NCBI GenBank assembly: GCA_026182355.1
Contig: JAPFBL010000166.1
Coordinates: 248,001 to 312,000 of the forward strand
DNA: 64,000 bases
Direction of reading: 5' to 3'
DNA from: Hermatobates lingyangjiaoensis
Lineage: Eukaryota; Arthropoda; Insecta; Hemiptera; Hermatobatidae
Every line of letters begins with the position of its first letter. The stretch's first letter is position 1. A program made the position numbers and the translations under genes. Shown here in pieces: positions 43,528 through 56,793 of this stretch. The notes below the pieces were generated by a model that ran no database searches, had not been told where the DNA came from, and saw only the letters and a program-made list of their open reading frames with translations.

Positions 43528-43765
43528 TGGGGCGAAGTGATCATAGTGCAAACTGTTCGCCTCTGGACAGTTAGATCTAGGGTGCAATATACCTACTCTC
43601 GTACTCGTTTTATTCATGCGGTAGGTGAATAAATTTGAGTACATCGTCCCTCGGATAGCAATCTATCAGTCCCAAAACTGTACGATATCAGGTACCGACA
43701 ATTTTCGATATAAGTTTTAGTTAAGTTCTGAACGGCCGAACGTAAGTTGTTAGTGTACGTTCTAG
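43528..43765 (+). repeat. tRNA-derived SINE-like element
   Basis: ATGGGGCGAAGTGATCATAGTG and TCGCCTCTGGACAGTTAGATC (tRNA-like head), then TTTATTCATGCGGTAGGTGAATAAA and CTATCAGTCCCAAAACTGTACG, collinear with the minus copies at 32.2 and 32.8 kb. Confidence 0.6.
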
Positions 43766-43769
43766 TAAT

Positions 43770-46700
43770 GTATACCGTTCTTATTGTACTACTCTTCCAT
43801 TAAATCCATTTCCGTATCTTATTAAAACACCTCCAAATCATATATATTATAAACATAACATTATAGAATTATAACATAAATGTAATTTCAAATACGTAAA
43901 TTAAATTCAAGCAAAATACATGTATTTGTTATTTCAGTTAATCGAGTTTTATTCAAAGTTGGTTACGTTTGGCAGTGGTACTCTAGTGCGTTCAAATTCA
44001 CGAACACAAACACTTTTTTTCATAATGTTGAAATTTTAATATTTTTTTTTCGTTTTTTATATTAAAATGTTGAACGTCAAATCGAAAAAAAGTAAAACAA
44101 ATGGCCGTAAGTCGAGAAATGTCTGTTATTTTTAAAGATCCCTATTCTTAATACATTTCAATAAGGCAACATTTAGAGACTTCCAATGTAGGATCAACAA
44201 GTAATGTGACTCGCCCATTACTAAAATGGGTGCCACGATTTCCGCACCTAAAACAACAATAAAAGATGAAAGCCTTAAAAGTGTCGGAAAATATATAAAG
44301 AAAGTAGCAATTAAACATTTCATTGAATAGCTTTTTCAAAAAAATAAGTACATGGTTGATGATAATAGACCGTTCAGTGCCAGAGACCTCTCCCCTTTCT
44401 TAAAGAAGAAAAAACAAACTGAGTTATCTACATTGAACTTTATATAATGTAAGAATACCCATTGTCAGAATGAAAACAACAATCATTGAAGATAATTTCT
44501 TTATAATATTTACAATAAATTTAACAATTTATAATAAAATATATTTTGGTATGTTTGCCTAGAATAATTGTTGAATAGTTTGAAGGTATCCTTCTATTCT
44601 ATGATAGATTCAAACAAGTAACATGAGAATTTATTTCAATAATTGTAAATTATTAGCTGTTAGTAGACAAAAAGTAAGCTTCTATAGGTTTTGAAAATGA
44701 TTATTTCGGTAAGCCATTATTTCTTTATAGAACCAGACTTCAAAGAAACAGAGGAATAGGTAAGCATTATATAAGAAATGCAAAGGTAAAATCATTGATA
44801 GCTCATTATCTGGGGAACGAGGATTTGGAATTGTAAGGGATTCAGGAATGGCCTAAAAAATGATAAAACCATTCAAAACTATTTTCGAAAAAAATTCACT
44901 AGATGGCTACTGACGTGATATTCACGTCATGTTAGATATTCCAATGATTAGAAAAACTGAAGATATTCTTGAAATTTGATTATGTTGTTAGAGATCTTGA
45001 AAGTTAAAGTTATAATTATGATTATAAATGGATAAATCATGTAACATATTATCATCAATTTATATCAATTGGTATTGATAAGAAGATATGAATACTGCTA
45101 TCGGAAGAATTGGTCTAGAATTAATAACAGGTTTTATGAAGCCCAGATTAATCGGTGAACTTTAAGATTAATGAAGAACTGAAACGAATTAACAAAGGGT
45201 TGAGTGATACATCACTATGCTAGAATAATGAATTCATAGCATTCCAATTTACATGGTGTTAGTGTAAACAAAGCGACTATAAAGCATTTCAAGGCAGAAA
45301 CAAAAATGATAGCAACAACCAAGGAGAAAAATAAAACGCAACAAAAAATAATCAATGTGGAGGAAGTGATCAAGCAAACACCGAGCCCCGGTGAGTATAT
45401 TAAGCAAAAAGATACCAATCTTCTGTTAGAATTCATAGGAAAAGTTATTATAAACAGGAAAAATTAAAATATTGCATTATTATAAGTCAAAAATGGTGAT
45501 ATGAAAAAAATTCTTGTTATCTTGAATGTGATATTTTTATACTTTTTGAGATTTTCTGAGTCCGGTTTTGAAGTTCTATTGGTTATCTGTTTGTGTTAGT
45601 GTGTGTTGATTGTGTAACTCATGACACCGAACTATCAAAGTTAGACCTTAAATGAAAGTTAGACATATCAAGCAGATAAAAAACCTTACTGTGGTTGGAA
45701 GAACAAGTCCTTTCATCGTAAACCAGAATGATTAATCACTGATAAAAACAAAATTATCAGACGATTACGTTTGTTCCATGAAACAACTCATGACATATTG
45801 CATTTACACTTCTTTAAACAATGAATCTTTTGTTTTTGTTGTAAGCCAGTACAGAGAAAATTATTTTAAAAAAAACAATACCTGCTATTATTTTAAATGC
45901 TCTAAATTAGATTACATTTTTTTGGTATGTCGTGATTCAAATTTCAGTTTTGTTTCAAACAATCCATCTAACAGAAGTTTGATTTGAAAATCTGATGGAT
46001 CAGAAGGTTACACAACTAAAGGTTAGTTCCATAATGATTAGAAGGAACTTCTAAGTCAAAAATTAACTAAATACTATTTTTATTGTTATTACATTCTTGT
46101 AGTATACTAAATTAGTGGAGAAAGAAAGGGGAAATCTCACATCAATTATAAGTACGTTTGAAGTGTTCATTGCTGTTATAGTTGATATTATATACTGTTG
46201 TATCACTTCTTTAAGTTTTTCTGTAGTAAAAATTGTGTGTAAGTCTTTGTACAGTTATACGATTACAATGTAAGATGATTTCATTTTGTGACGGTTTTGG
46301 AATCATCAGAGTAGTATGTTCACGTGTCTTATTTTTTTACCTACATAGTTTTTACTTTACTCTGCTGACGTTATCCTTAAATGCTTCCAGCATATTATTC
46401 TTGTAGGATAAAACTAAAGCAATATTCCTGAGTATTCTCCAATGGATTTACTGATGTTATTCAACAGCAAATTAAATGTTGTTGTCCTAATTTGTTTGCA
46501 TGATATCAACTCTCTGCTGAATTTCCTTCTCAACTCAGTTAATGATGTTGAATAATAAAGCCATTTGTTAAAAAAAAGTAAAATTAATATGTTTAAACAT
46601 GAAAATTAAAATTTAAAATTAGTGATGTCCTTAGTTTGTCATATAAATTTTGAACAATTTCTTTTAATGTACTACAGATTTATGCAAACAAATTTATTCA

Positions 46701-46930
46701 AGTTGTAACATTTAGATGATAATGAAAAACGATTTTTCCATCAAGTTTCCACATTCAAAACAAAATATGTAACTAGTTTTATATTTTGACTGGACTAATG
46801 CTTGATTCAAAGGAATTCAAACCTGATTGATACCTCTAATAACATGATCATTTTATACGTAATACGTTGTAGAAATGAAGCTGGAAAACAAACTACGTAC
46901 CTAGTTTTTTACTTCCATTTCTTTCGTTTC
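43770..46930. other. No gene recognised
   Basis: AT-rich throughout. Open frames up to about 73 codons show no recognisable domain. Confidence 0.5.
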
Positions 46931-46934
46931 TATA

Positions 46935-47475
46935 AGGTGTCCTAAAAGTAACAGAACCGCAAACTTTTAAAAAATTATTAATCGGAAACAAAAATTAAAG
47001 GGTGTATTAATTTTTTACGAATGCTCAACAAAAACAACAAATCTAATAGGTGTATTTATTGTTAACAAATGTTGAAAATATCCAACTTCAACTGCCATAC
47101 AATGACGACATCTTTTGACAATAGTGTGACACTTTCTGGAAACTTTCCTTTGAAATTTGGTTTTATTCTCGCCAAATATTTTGTTTTAGCTGATAAATTG
47201 TTCTAGGCTTATTAGCATAAACTGCATTCTTTAAAACTCTTTATAGAAAAAAAATCAGGAGGTACCAAAACCGGGGAGGCTATTCGATTTGTCCTCAGTG
47301 TCTCATCCAACGTCCAAAAGGAAATGTTCATCAGGCCATTGTCGAACATCTTGTTGAAAATGGGAAATAATAATATCTTGTAATAATAGGAAACACTTAA
47401 GTCATCAACATTGTCTGGTTACTATTGAGATACCCTATATGATATGAAGTGTAATAAAAGCATTGTGTTCGGTTA
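46935..47475 (-). pseudogene. Tc1/mariner-superfamily transposase remnant
   Basis: Minus-strand pieces in several frames: HFQQDVRQWPDEHF (about 47350 downward), PPDFF, IYQLKQNIWRE, NQISKESFQKVSH, and a terminal KRCRHCMAVEVGYFQHLL. Order and spacing match the C-terminal half of IS630/Tc1/mariner-type transposases common in arthropods. The left end GGTGTCCTAAAAGTAACAG resembles a terminal repeat. Stops and frameshifts make it dead. The other end was not found. Confidence 0.65.
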
Positions 47476-47479
47476 ACAT

Positions 47480-49245
47480 TTCGACATCATAGTTTTAACG
47501 GCAATATAATTTTTGAAGTCTCCTGAGTCCAATGAAAGAGATGTCTGTAAGTCCTCTGGATATAGTTGGATCTACGGTTATCTCTAAATGAAATAGCAAG
47601 CTCAACAACAACACTGCACTTTCATGGAGGGTACTACATCAGAAAAACAAGTATGTTGTTTTGTTTTGTGAAATTGCTGGAAATATGTTTAAACGAATTT
47701 TCTAAAAATCCTTGATTTTCTGGTTTTTTAAGTGAAATTGAATATGTATTGGCTGCAATCCGAATATAATTGTCTTTCTCAGTTAAAGTTTAGAAGCGGG
47801 GGTAAAGAAATTTTTAATGGATTTTGATCTAACAAATGTAAAGTATAATTAATAAATTTTATTTTTGATCCGAATTTATTAAATCAATAAGCGAAAATCA
47901 AATACTTATGTTATTTAAATAAATGACAGGCTAGAAAGTAATATGACAGCTGCGAATTGGGGAAACAGCCACCTTGTAAGAGTAGATGAGAAATCTTTAA
48001 TAAACAATATGACTACCAAGCTTATTACGAACAAGTGATGCTTAATAAATTTTAGAGAAATAAATAATTTGTTAATAACTAATTATTACTATTGATTGAA
48101 TTATATGAATTAATAGTTTTGTGATCAAGATTATATATTGCAAAATTATTTTGTATTTTAAGGAATATATTTAAATACTGAAACGTACTGTATATATTTA
48201 TAATGAGGTTAATAAAGGTCGTATAACGTCCCATATCATATTTTAATAAGGTTTCGAATAGCATATATAGAATTAAATAGAATATACAGATACTGGAAAC
48301 GCATTATTAAAACCTGAAACAACCTCAATGCGAGAACTAAACGTATCTCTGCCCTTTAACAAAAGCAAAAGAAACCAATATCTCTGTAAGGTGAAGCTGG
48401 TGACTATATTGACATCATTAAGGGCCTGCTACCAAGCCTTCATCGATTCTGTCACCCACATTTGCATTTCAAATAAAATGGACTTACATCCCCTATCATT
48501 ATTTATCCATACGATTGTGAATACAAGCAAACTAATTTTGATATATGCAATATTTTTTTATGCTTATCCTCCATTTAGTTTCCATTTAAATTTAAAAAAT
48601 ATATTTAAAAACAACTATTTGAATAACTTATTAAATGTAGAAGTCTTTTGTCTCTTTCATTGAAATAGAAAATTCAATTTTATTTTATGTATAAAAATTG
48701 CACAAATAGTAATTTTTGTTAAAATTTAATTTCTTTTTTTAATTCAGACTTGATATTTGATTTTAATTAGGTTAAAATTTATAATCATTAAAGCAATCCT
48801 GTCATTTTTATATATGTAACTCATACAATCATTTTTTGCCTACTATCGACTCAAGCAATCATTATCAAAAATTATAAGTGATAATTCATGCATTCCAAAT
48901 AAATTAAAAAAAAATTAAATTTAATGATATAAATTCGCAATAAAAAAGATACTATAAAGTTTTTGTAAAACTAATTAAATTGTGGTTCATTATTACATAA
49001 GAATAAGACTTCTATTCATATAAAAACTGTACTACAAGATTAAAGTGTATAGGAATGAAAGTTATAGAAATTGCCAAATATTTTTTTCTGAAACTGTAAA
49101 TTGATTTGTTTGCTTGTAATAACCGTATGATTTTCTAAAAATGTTTGATGTATTTTGGAAATTTATAGCAAAGTTTTCAAATAATATTTTCTTTGAATGT
49201 CTAGTGTTACAACAAGCGGAAATACATATTGATGTTGAGATGTAG
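47480..49245. other. No gene recognised
   Basis: AT-rich. The longest frame (48328-48663, 111 codons) begins in less biased sequence but shows no known domain. Confidence 0.45.
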
Positions 49246-49249
49246 CAAG

Positions 49250-49972
49250 TTAATAAATCGACTATTGATACATGTTAACTCATCGGCTATTGATGCATGT
49301 TAATACAACTAATATTAATGCATGTTAATACATCTAATATTGATGCATGTTAACTCATTGACTATTGATGCATGTTAATATATCTAATATTGATGCTTAT
49401 TAATATATCTAATATTGATGCATGTTAATACATCTAATATTGATGCATTTTAATACATCTAATATTGATGCATGTTAATACATCTAATATTGATGCATGT
49501 TAACTCATCGACTTTGACGCATGTTGATATATCTAATATTGATGCATGTTAATACATCTAATATTGATGCATTTTAATACATCTAATATTGATGCATGTT
49601 AATACATCTAATATTGATGCATGTTAACTCATCGACTTTGACGCATGTTGATATATCTAATATTGATGCATGTTAATACATCTAATATTGATGCATTTTA
49701 ATACATCTAATATTGATGCATGTTAATACATCTAATATTGATGCATGTTAACTCATCGACTTTGACGCATGTTGATATATCTAATATTGATGCATGTTAA
49801 TACATCTAATATTGATGCATTTTAATACATCTAATATTGATGCATTTTAATACATCTAATATTGATGCATATTAGCTCATCGACTATTGATGCATGTTAA
49901 TACAACTAATATTGATGCATGTTAACTCATCGACTATTGATGCATGTTAACTCATCGATTGTCGATGCATGG
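49250..49972. repeat. Satellite: ~25-bp monomer with 124-bp higher-order unit
   Basis: About 29 monomers of the type CTAATATTGATGCATGTTAATACAT. Three variants are visible: TAATATTGATGCATG, CGACTATTGATGCATG and CGACTTTGACGCATG. The last recurs at 49504, 49628 and 49752, giving an exact 124-base higher-order period of five monomers. Every monomer centres on GATGCATG-type palindromes. No coding frame. Confidence 0.95.
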
Positions 49973-49979
49973 TGTTGTA

Positions 49980-52900
49980 ATAAAATAATCATATTGGAAA
50001 GGCGTTTAATTAATTAAGGTAGTAATAGTTCCATTTTCTCAAGGTTTTCAAACTTTCGTGTTGATGGTTCTTTGATGGAAGATTCCTGTTGATATTAAAA
50101 TGGATGGACGATTGATTGCATTAAAGAAACCAACATGAGAATCTATTTTTATGTGTTTGTGATGATCGTTGCAAAAACAATTGTTTGTCATGTTACATTT
50201 CTTTAGGGATTATTCAAAACAAACTATATGGATATTAAAGTTACAGGATAATATTTTAGAGCTGAAACTTAATCCTGATTAAACAATATGAACTGGGGTT
50301 TTAAGTCTTATAGGAATTGAAAGGTATTTCAAGTTGAAAATGAGTAGCTCACAGCATAGAAGATATTTCCCTCAGTTTTTATTTATTAAGATAAGAGATC
50401 AAACAGCATTCTGATAGCTGAATTTACCTTGTTACCCAAAAGTCTTTGAAATTCGAGATCATTGATAATTTATTTGAGCTTTTGGATATACGAGTTGGTC
50501 GGAAGTCAGTGTTATTAAGTTACCGTTTTATGAAATCTCCAAAAAAATAAAATGAAATAAATCAGCTTTTTCTGAAGTTTAGTCAAATAATTTTTTTTTA
50601 TTTCTTAAATAATTTACAATTGTTTCACTTCATTATAGAATATAAATTCTACAACAAATTTACAATTACTTTTTATCCTATCAATATGGAATATTAATTC
50701 AATAGCTCTGATACTAAAAAAAAATTTTCACTTTTGTGTAGAGAATTTTATAGTTTAGTTGAGAGTTTATTTATCATATGATTTAGTCCACCGAAACTAG
50801 TGTGTTTATTTTACAATAGTATAGCATTTTTGTGACAAGAGCCAGTACATGCAATCCCCATATGTACTTATGGTGTGGAAGTGTCACAATAAAGGTACAC
50901 GACTCTATAATCAAGGCTATCAATACTAAATGTAGTAACAGAAATTGAAAAAAGTTTCCAAGCGCTTCAAGTGTTACCTCGTTTTCAAAAGAACTGAGGG
51001 AAGCAAAGGTGTAAGGAATAGTCGGTGGCATTGTGAATGGAAGAATGCTTTCAAAGCCATAAATAAACGTGCCAATGAACTTATCATCTTGGGGGGGCGA
51101 AAAAGAGAAGGGAACAATTTGGCAATCACTTGTCTAGCAATCTAATTTATTAAATGTTAGCCATTTGCCTTGGCTTGTTCCCAGTTCAAACAATGTTTAA
51201 ATTTACAAATATGCAGGAATGAAGCAGTTGATGCTTCCCTTGTTTTAATAAATATTTATAGTTTTGATAAGTTTCTCCAGCCTTTTACCCGTTTGCCCAT
51301 AAGAAGCCCCACCATCATGGCGAAGAATAGAATTCACGCACCACTTATTTACCATACATCCTCCCAATGAATACTTTACTAGAAAACTCTTCATATTTTC
51401 ACCGTCTTTAGACACAGTAGTAATACCAAACTGCTTTGATAATATAGGAAAGCCTAATAGTGCACGAATAAAAAAGGACTACAAGTGATTTAGCACAGTT
51501 GAACAGGTCTTTCCCTTGTATTTCATTATTTATGTTCCTTTTCACCTGTTTGTTTATATAATCAAACAAATGTTCAGGATAGTATACGTCAGTCTGCAGA
51601 AATAGAGTAGATGATCTCAATTTGTCCAAAAAGTCCTCACTACAGACTCCAAAAGTTCTCATGAACATCCTCTTGTTTAATCTTTCATCAGAAGAACTTC
51701 CAAGAGTATATTCATAACTTTAATAGTTTTTGGTTAATCATTTTCCTCCTTTAGGTACCTATAAGGACGCATTTTGGTTCATTTCTACACAAACATTTCA
51801 ACTTTACCCATCTTTAACAATCTGGGGAACATACTGCATCACCTAAAATGCAGTATAATCAAGGGTTAATCTCCTTCTGATAAACGGTCCTCTGTATTTT
51901 CATGAGATTCGTCTGTTTTCAAGAGGGACTGATTTCAAAATGTCTATTTTTTCAGAAAAATGTCTGTAGAATGTATAAAAAAATGTCATGTTCATCAAAT
52001 CACAGTGGAAGTAGCTTAAGATTAAAATCCAGTTTGTAATAAAAAATAAAAGAGTACTTTTCTCATACTTCAATAAGTTTCCCAAGGATAATAGGTTTCA
52101 ATATTACCCAACGATAATAGGTTTCACAAACACACTAAGAAATATATCTGACATTATGTTTTGTTTAAGGGTTCAACATATAGTTTCATAAAAACACTTT
52201 GTTGAACGATTATCCATCATATCATGGAAAATAAGAAAATATATGTTTGATTTACATTGATTTTTCATATTAAGAACTTTATTCTTTCTCATATTTTATT
52301 GACTTATTAAAACATTTTTATGTTTTGTATTAAACCTCTAAATAAAAAATTTTGTTTTACTTGATTCACTTAAAAATTTTCTAAGTTGTTGTAAATACAA
52401 GCAAGCGATCAACTATTTCAACATGAATTTTCAGTTTTATAGGTATATTGTTCTTTCCAGTGTTGGGAATTTTGTGGCTATTTCTATAATAAATTGCTAA
52501 TTTTATGTTCAGTGTTTTGGAAAAGTTACATTGTTCTTTAATTAGTCTTTTAGAGTTACAATTTTATTTAGAACCTAAAAATGTATCATAACACCTCTTT
52601 TGGTAACGTAATTTTGAAAAAAAATCCTTAAGTTATCACTAGTACAAGCATTATTTTTAGCTATAATTTCATTGTGATCCTTAAACAGTATTGCTTGTAT
52701 CCTTTCCAAAACTTTCCCATTCAATTATGAGCCAAAATATTACATTTTATTGAAAAAATTATTTCAAAATTGTTTTAAAAATCTAAGGATTTGTTCACAT
52801 ATAACTGTGTCACCTCTATGATTATGGCATAATTTCAAGACTCCACAGTAATTAGTTTAAGAGAAATTGTCATCTAAAAACATATTTTGGCTAAAAAGGT

Positions 52901-53035
52901 AACTTTCCCATCAAGTAATATTGCCGCTAAACAATAGGGCACGATTACACTAGATAGGTTATTTCTGCCTCAAATAGATTGATCCATCCATTGGTGTAGA
53001 CTGCAGCGTGCCCACAAACATTTAGCTTCATTCTC
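49980..53035. other. No gene recognised
   Basis: AT-rich. At 50945-51145 a frame contains GSKGVRNSRWHCEWKNAF, faintly like a hAT transposase segment, not enough for a call. A minus frame at 51408-51668 is unrecognised. Confidence 0.4.
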
Positions 53036-53049
53036 ACCCATCTACCTAT

Positions 53050-53065
53050 ACACACACATACATGA

Positions 53066-53098
<33 letters not shown>

Positions 53099-53240
53099 TG
53101 CACACACACACATAATAACACACTAACATCGTCAAGAAACATCAAAAAAGGACTTTGGAACCTCCTAACATATAAATTCGCCAATATCTCGATATTACAT
53201 TTTTTCATGATCACATATGTACTTTACTTACAGTAAAATA
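53050..53240 (-). repeat. Dispersed repeat with embedded (CA/GT)n
   Basis: The minus strand reads TTTTACTGTAAGTAAAGTACA, GATCATGAAAAAATGTAATATCG, GAGGTTCCAAAGTCC and then (GT)n (53050-53112 as CA). It is collinear with the 25.8 kb repeat. Confidence 0.6.
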
Positions 53241-53244
53241 ATAA

Positions 53245-56200
53245 AAACGGATCATTTATCTTTCATAAGGTGTGACTCTTTGATTGCACAGGGTTTGCAA
53301 AGACATGTTTGTTCTATTCCTCTAAAAGTAAGAACAAGGTGAACTTATTTTTTTTATAAAAGGTTTTTATTTTAAAATAAATGTGGTAAAAAAAAGATGT
53401 TGAACTTCATAAAAAAAGTTATATTGCATAGTTCTCTTGGTTGAAAATCCAGAGATATCTAATGGAATTAGGAAACATTCATTTTTGTTTAATAAATGTA
53501 TAAAGAAAATGAAATGTACACTTGAAATGTTTGTGTAGAAATAAACTTAAAACGGTCCTTATACGTACCTGAAGGAGGAATAGGAATAAATGAAAACTAT
53601 TTAAGTTATGAACATACTCTGATGGATATAAGAGATGCTTGATAAATGACTCCAAACAACCTTCATACATAATTTTAATAAATTTTAAATTATTTATTAA
53701 AGATGCAGCATGGGCACGTCCTCGAGTAACATATATGTGATAAAATGATTGGGATCATTTAATGAGGAAAATATAAAACATGCTGAGATGTAATATTAAA
53801 TTAGCTGTGAAAAAATGTAGACAGACACTGTTTTGAGATAAATTAGTAAGAACGGCTTGAGGCAAGAGGGCTATCAAGGGCTACGGCGGAGTGAAGAGAG
53901 GTCTGGCTCAAGCTTACCGGCAGATGTGTAACCTGTTGATCCTACATGTCTGCTCCCCTAACTATATCAACTCATTTATAACTTTTGTCTTATCTTCTTG
54001 TAATTATTTCTTTAGTAGGACATATCCCTTAATAGTTATTTTACTTGTTTCATTTAAAATAATATTCTATATAGAAATGCTTAAATTAGAAATTAATAAT
54101 ACAGCAGATCTCACACACAGTTGCTGCTAAGCCAAAGTTACCCAGATTAAATCAAATGATTGTTATTCATACAACTAAATAACGATTATAAATGAGACAA
54201 AAAATAGAAATATATTTAAAATGTTTTTAATAAAAATATTTTAAATAATATTAATTGTAAGAATTTATTTATAATGTAAGATGATTTCTAATTATTTCAC
54301 AAGATCTTAAAAACGTCCAAATAACCTTTAATGACAAAACAAACATATAAGTAAACTGTTAATTTTCCCCCCAAAAACACTCTATCTTACACCAAATGCA
54401 TGCATTAGCTTTGGTTACTTCATGCATGTTTCGTAGATACAGATTCCTCAGAATAGTAATTTCCTCTATGATTCTCTAATGTTTATCACTTTGGACAGAT
54501 AAAAAATGGAGTTCCAAAAATTTTTTCTTGATAAAATTTTTAATCAGATTTCGGAACGATAACAAAATCAGAAAAATAGGAGTCACTGGCTTCTGTCCTT
54601 AATCGTGTAACCTAACATAAATAAGAGAGAATATGCAAAGATAGTATATTTAGAATAAAAAAAAAATAGTTTCCGACCTTTTTTAGCACGGCAGAATGTA
54701 TTTTAGTAAAATATACCTTCTCTCACCAGCCTTGAAAATGAAAAAAAGAAATGACGAAATAAATTCGGCAAAAAGAAAAAAAAATATATTTTACAAAAAG
54801 GTTTTGCTTTGTTTTTTTTTTTTGTTCAGGCCAACCTGAAACCAAATATCCATTGGATCATAAGAACTCATTTCACTATTGTACGGAATTTGACAGTGTT
54901 GTTCCGTAACCTGGTCCTTGGGCACCATTGGTAGGAAGGTATCACAAATATTACGATTCTATTGAATTTGTTTAAATATAGATAGTTATTTGAAAAAGAC
55001 ATTATTGTTGATGTTTAACAAGAGTATCCATGGATGGGCAACTAAGAGCTAAATATTCGTATTTACGAATAGAAATAATGAGTTTATTTAGTGAAATTCT
55101 CCCATATAAAGCAAGTGTTTTACTTTCTGGTTAACATCAATTATACGCAACTAAATTGTGCTACCATAGTAGCACGTTTCCTAACAACAAACTCACTGTA
55201 GACTTATCCCTTTTTCAACCCCTGACTTTGCAGTATCTGTTTACTGTAATAATTACTATGACTGTCACCTTTTTAAAGCTTTTTTTTTTCTTTTTTTAAA
55301 AAATTTCTATAATTAACTTGTAATGGCGTCTTAAGTTGTCCGGTCTGTTGGAAACCTTCATTAACATAAAGAAAATTAAGGTTAAGGGCAGGGATAAGCC
55401 CCAGAGGTGTAAAAGTTCACTAGGAAAAATGGGTTCACAATATGGAGTCGCTATTAAATTTATATACAAATATATCAATATTGTTACTATATCTAAACAT
55501 AATACAATGATGAAAATAATGTATGAATAAGTATATCAAACATCAGAAATAAAAAAGAGACAAAATTACTTAGTGCAATTATAATCTGATATTTTGTCAA
55601 TTGACTCCTTGTTATGCTATTTCAAAATTTGACATTTTTTTAAAATTTATATGCATATAATTGTATATTCCATGAATACTATAATGTAATTAGGGTTTAT
55701 AGATTGGAGAAATACTCAGATGATAAGGTAGCTCTTAGAAGAATCCAGAAGCGAACAATGCTAGAGGAATTCCTGACATAAAGGGTCGAATTTTGGAGAG
55801 AATTAATATATCTATAAATTTATCTTAGATTTAGTTTTATCCATAAATGTGTAAATTTAAAAATGAATGAATTATCTTTGTTTGTACCGGATATGAAATA
55901 AAACTGCGCTCTTTGATTTATATTCATTATAACGGATATCAGATATTCTTGACAAAGTAGACTGGTGTTTTTTTTAAATAATTAATCCAGCCATTTATCT
56001 TAATCTTTCTGAAATAAGAAACTCAACTTAAAAGGTATATGGCATTTCTGTACATCAAACAACTTGTAGATACTGGAGGTGTAAAGGAAATTGTTGGTAA
56101 AACTTAATAATTTTAAAAGCGTCGAGTAAAAAGCGTGGAAGTGAAAGAATAAAAGCAGTGTAGTTAAAGCAGGAGGCAGGAGATTAGATGAGACGCCGAA

Positions 56201-56790
56201 TGGCGTTTTCTTTTATCTTCCATTAGGAAGCAGATGTGGTTTACCTTCCTCACCACTCCTAAGATTTGTCACCGACATTCCCTCTTTCAGACCCTCCTAA
56301 AAGCTTTTATTATTTAACATTCAAAGTATGTGCAGTTTTTTTTACTCAATGAAAAATAATAATTTACTCCAATTTTCTCAATTGCATTATCTTTTAAAAA
56401 TCTCACTAAGTGATATTGTTATTGTACATATACACAAGATTTTTAGTCAATTCTTACAGATTTTTTTCCCTATTTTTCAATGAGTATTGGTAAATCTTTA
56501 AAACTTCATAATGTCGTGTTTTTGGACTAAAATGACTTGAATGGCAAGAAATTATGTAATAGAATCATTCATGATGCAAAAGAGGTTGTTATATAAAGAT
56601 CTACTATCATAGCCCATACGTTTCCTATAAAGAAGAAATGCCTTTGGAACTCTCCCGCTGTCAAGAATAAACACAAAATAATTAATTAATTATTGACAAT
56701 TATGGGAAAACAATGGTGAGCCTTTTGTTTATTAGAGTGTTGATTTAATCAAACTTGGTAAATTATGGAAAACTTGGAATTATGAAAAAT
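53245..56790. other. No gene recognised
   Basis: AT-rich. Slightly GC-richer islands at 53850-53960 and 56130-56300 show no supported coding signal. Confidence 0.45.
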
Positions 56791-56793
56791 TAT

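Noticed and set aside
48328..48663. 111-codon ORF
   Set aside because: No domain, no paralogue in the window, no splice context, so not called as a gene.
49250..49972. CRISPR-like regular spacing
   Set aside because: Monomers are contiguous variants of one another with no unique spacers, and the context is eukaryotic.
50945..51145. Possible hAT transposase fragment
   Set aside because: Only a short RWH..NAF segment resembles the family. No catalytic motif or second block found.
51408..51668. 86-codon minus-strand ORF
   Set aside because: No recognised domain. Length is compatible with chance in this composition.
53880..53965. GC-richer island with a GTAAGC on the minus strand
   Set aside because: Upstream frames are short or interrupted and no start or acceptor is convincing.
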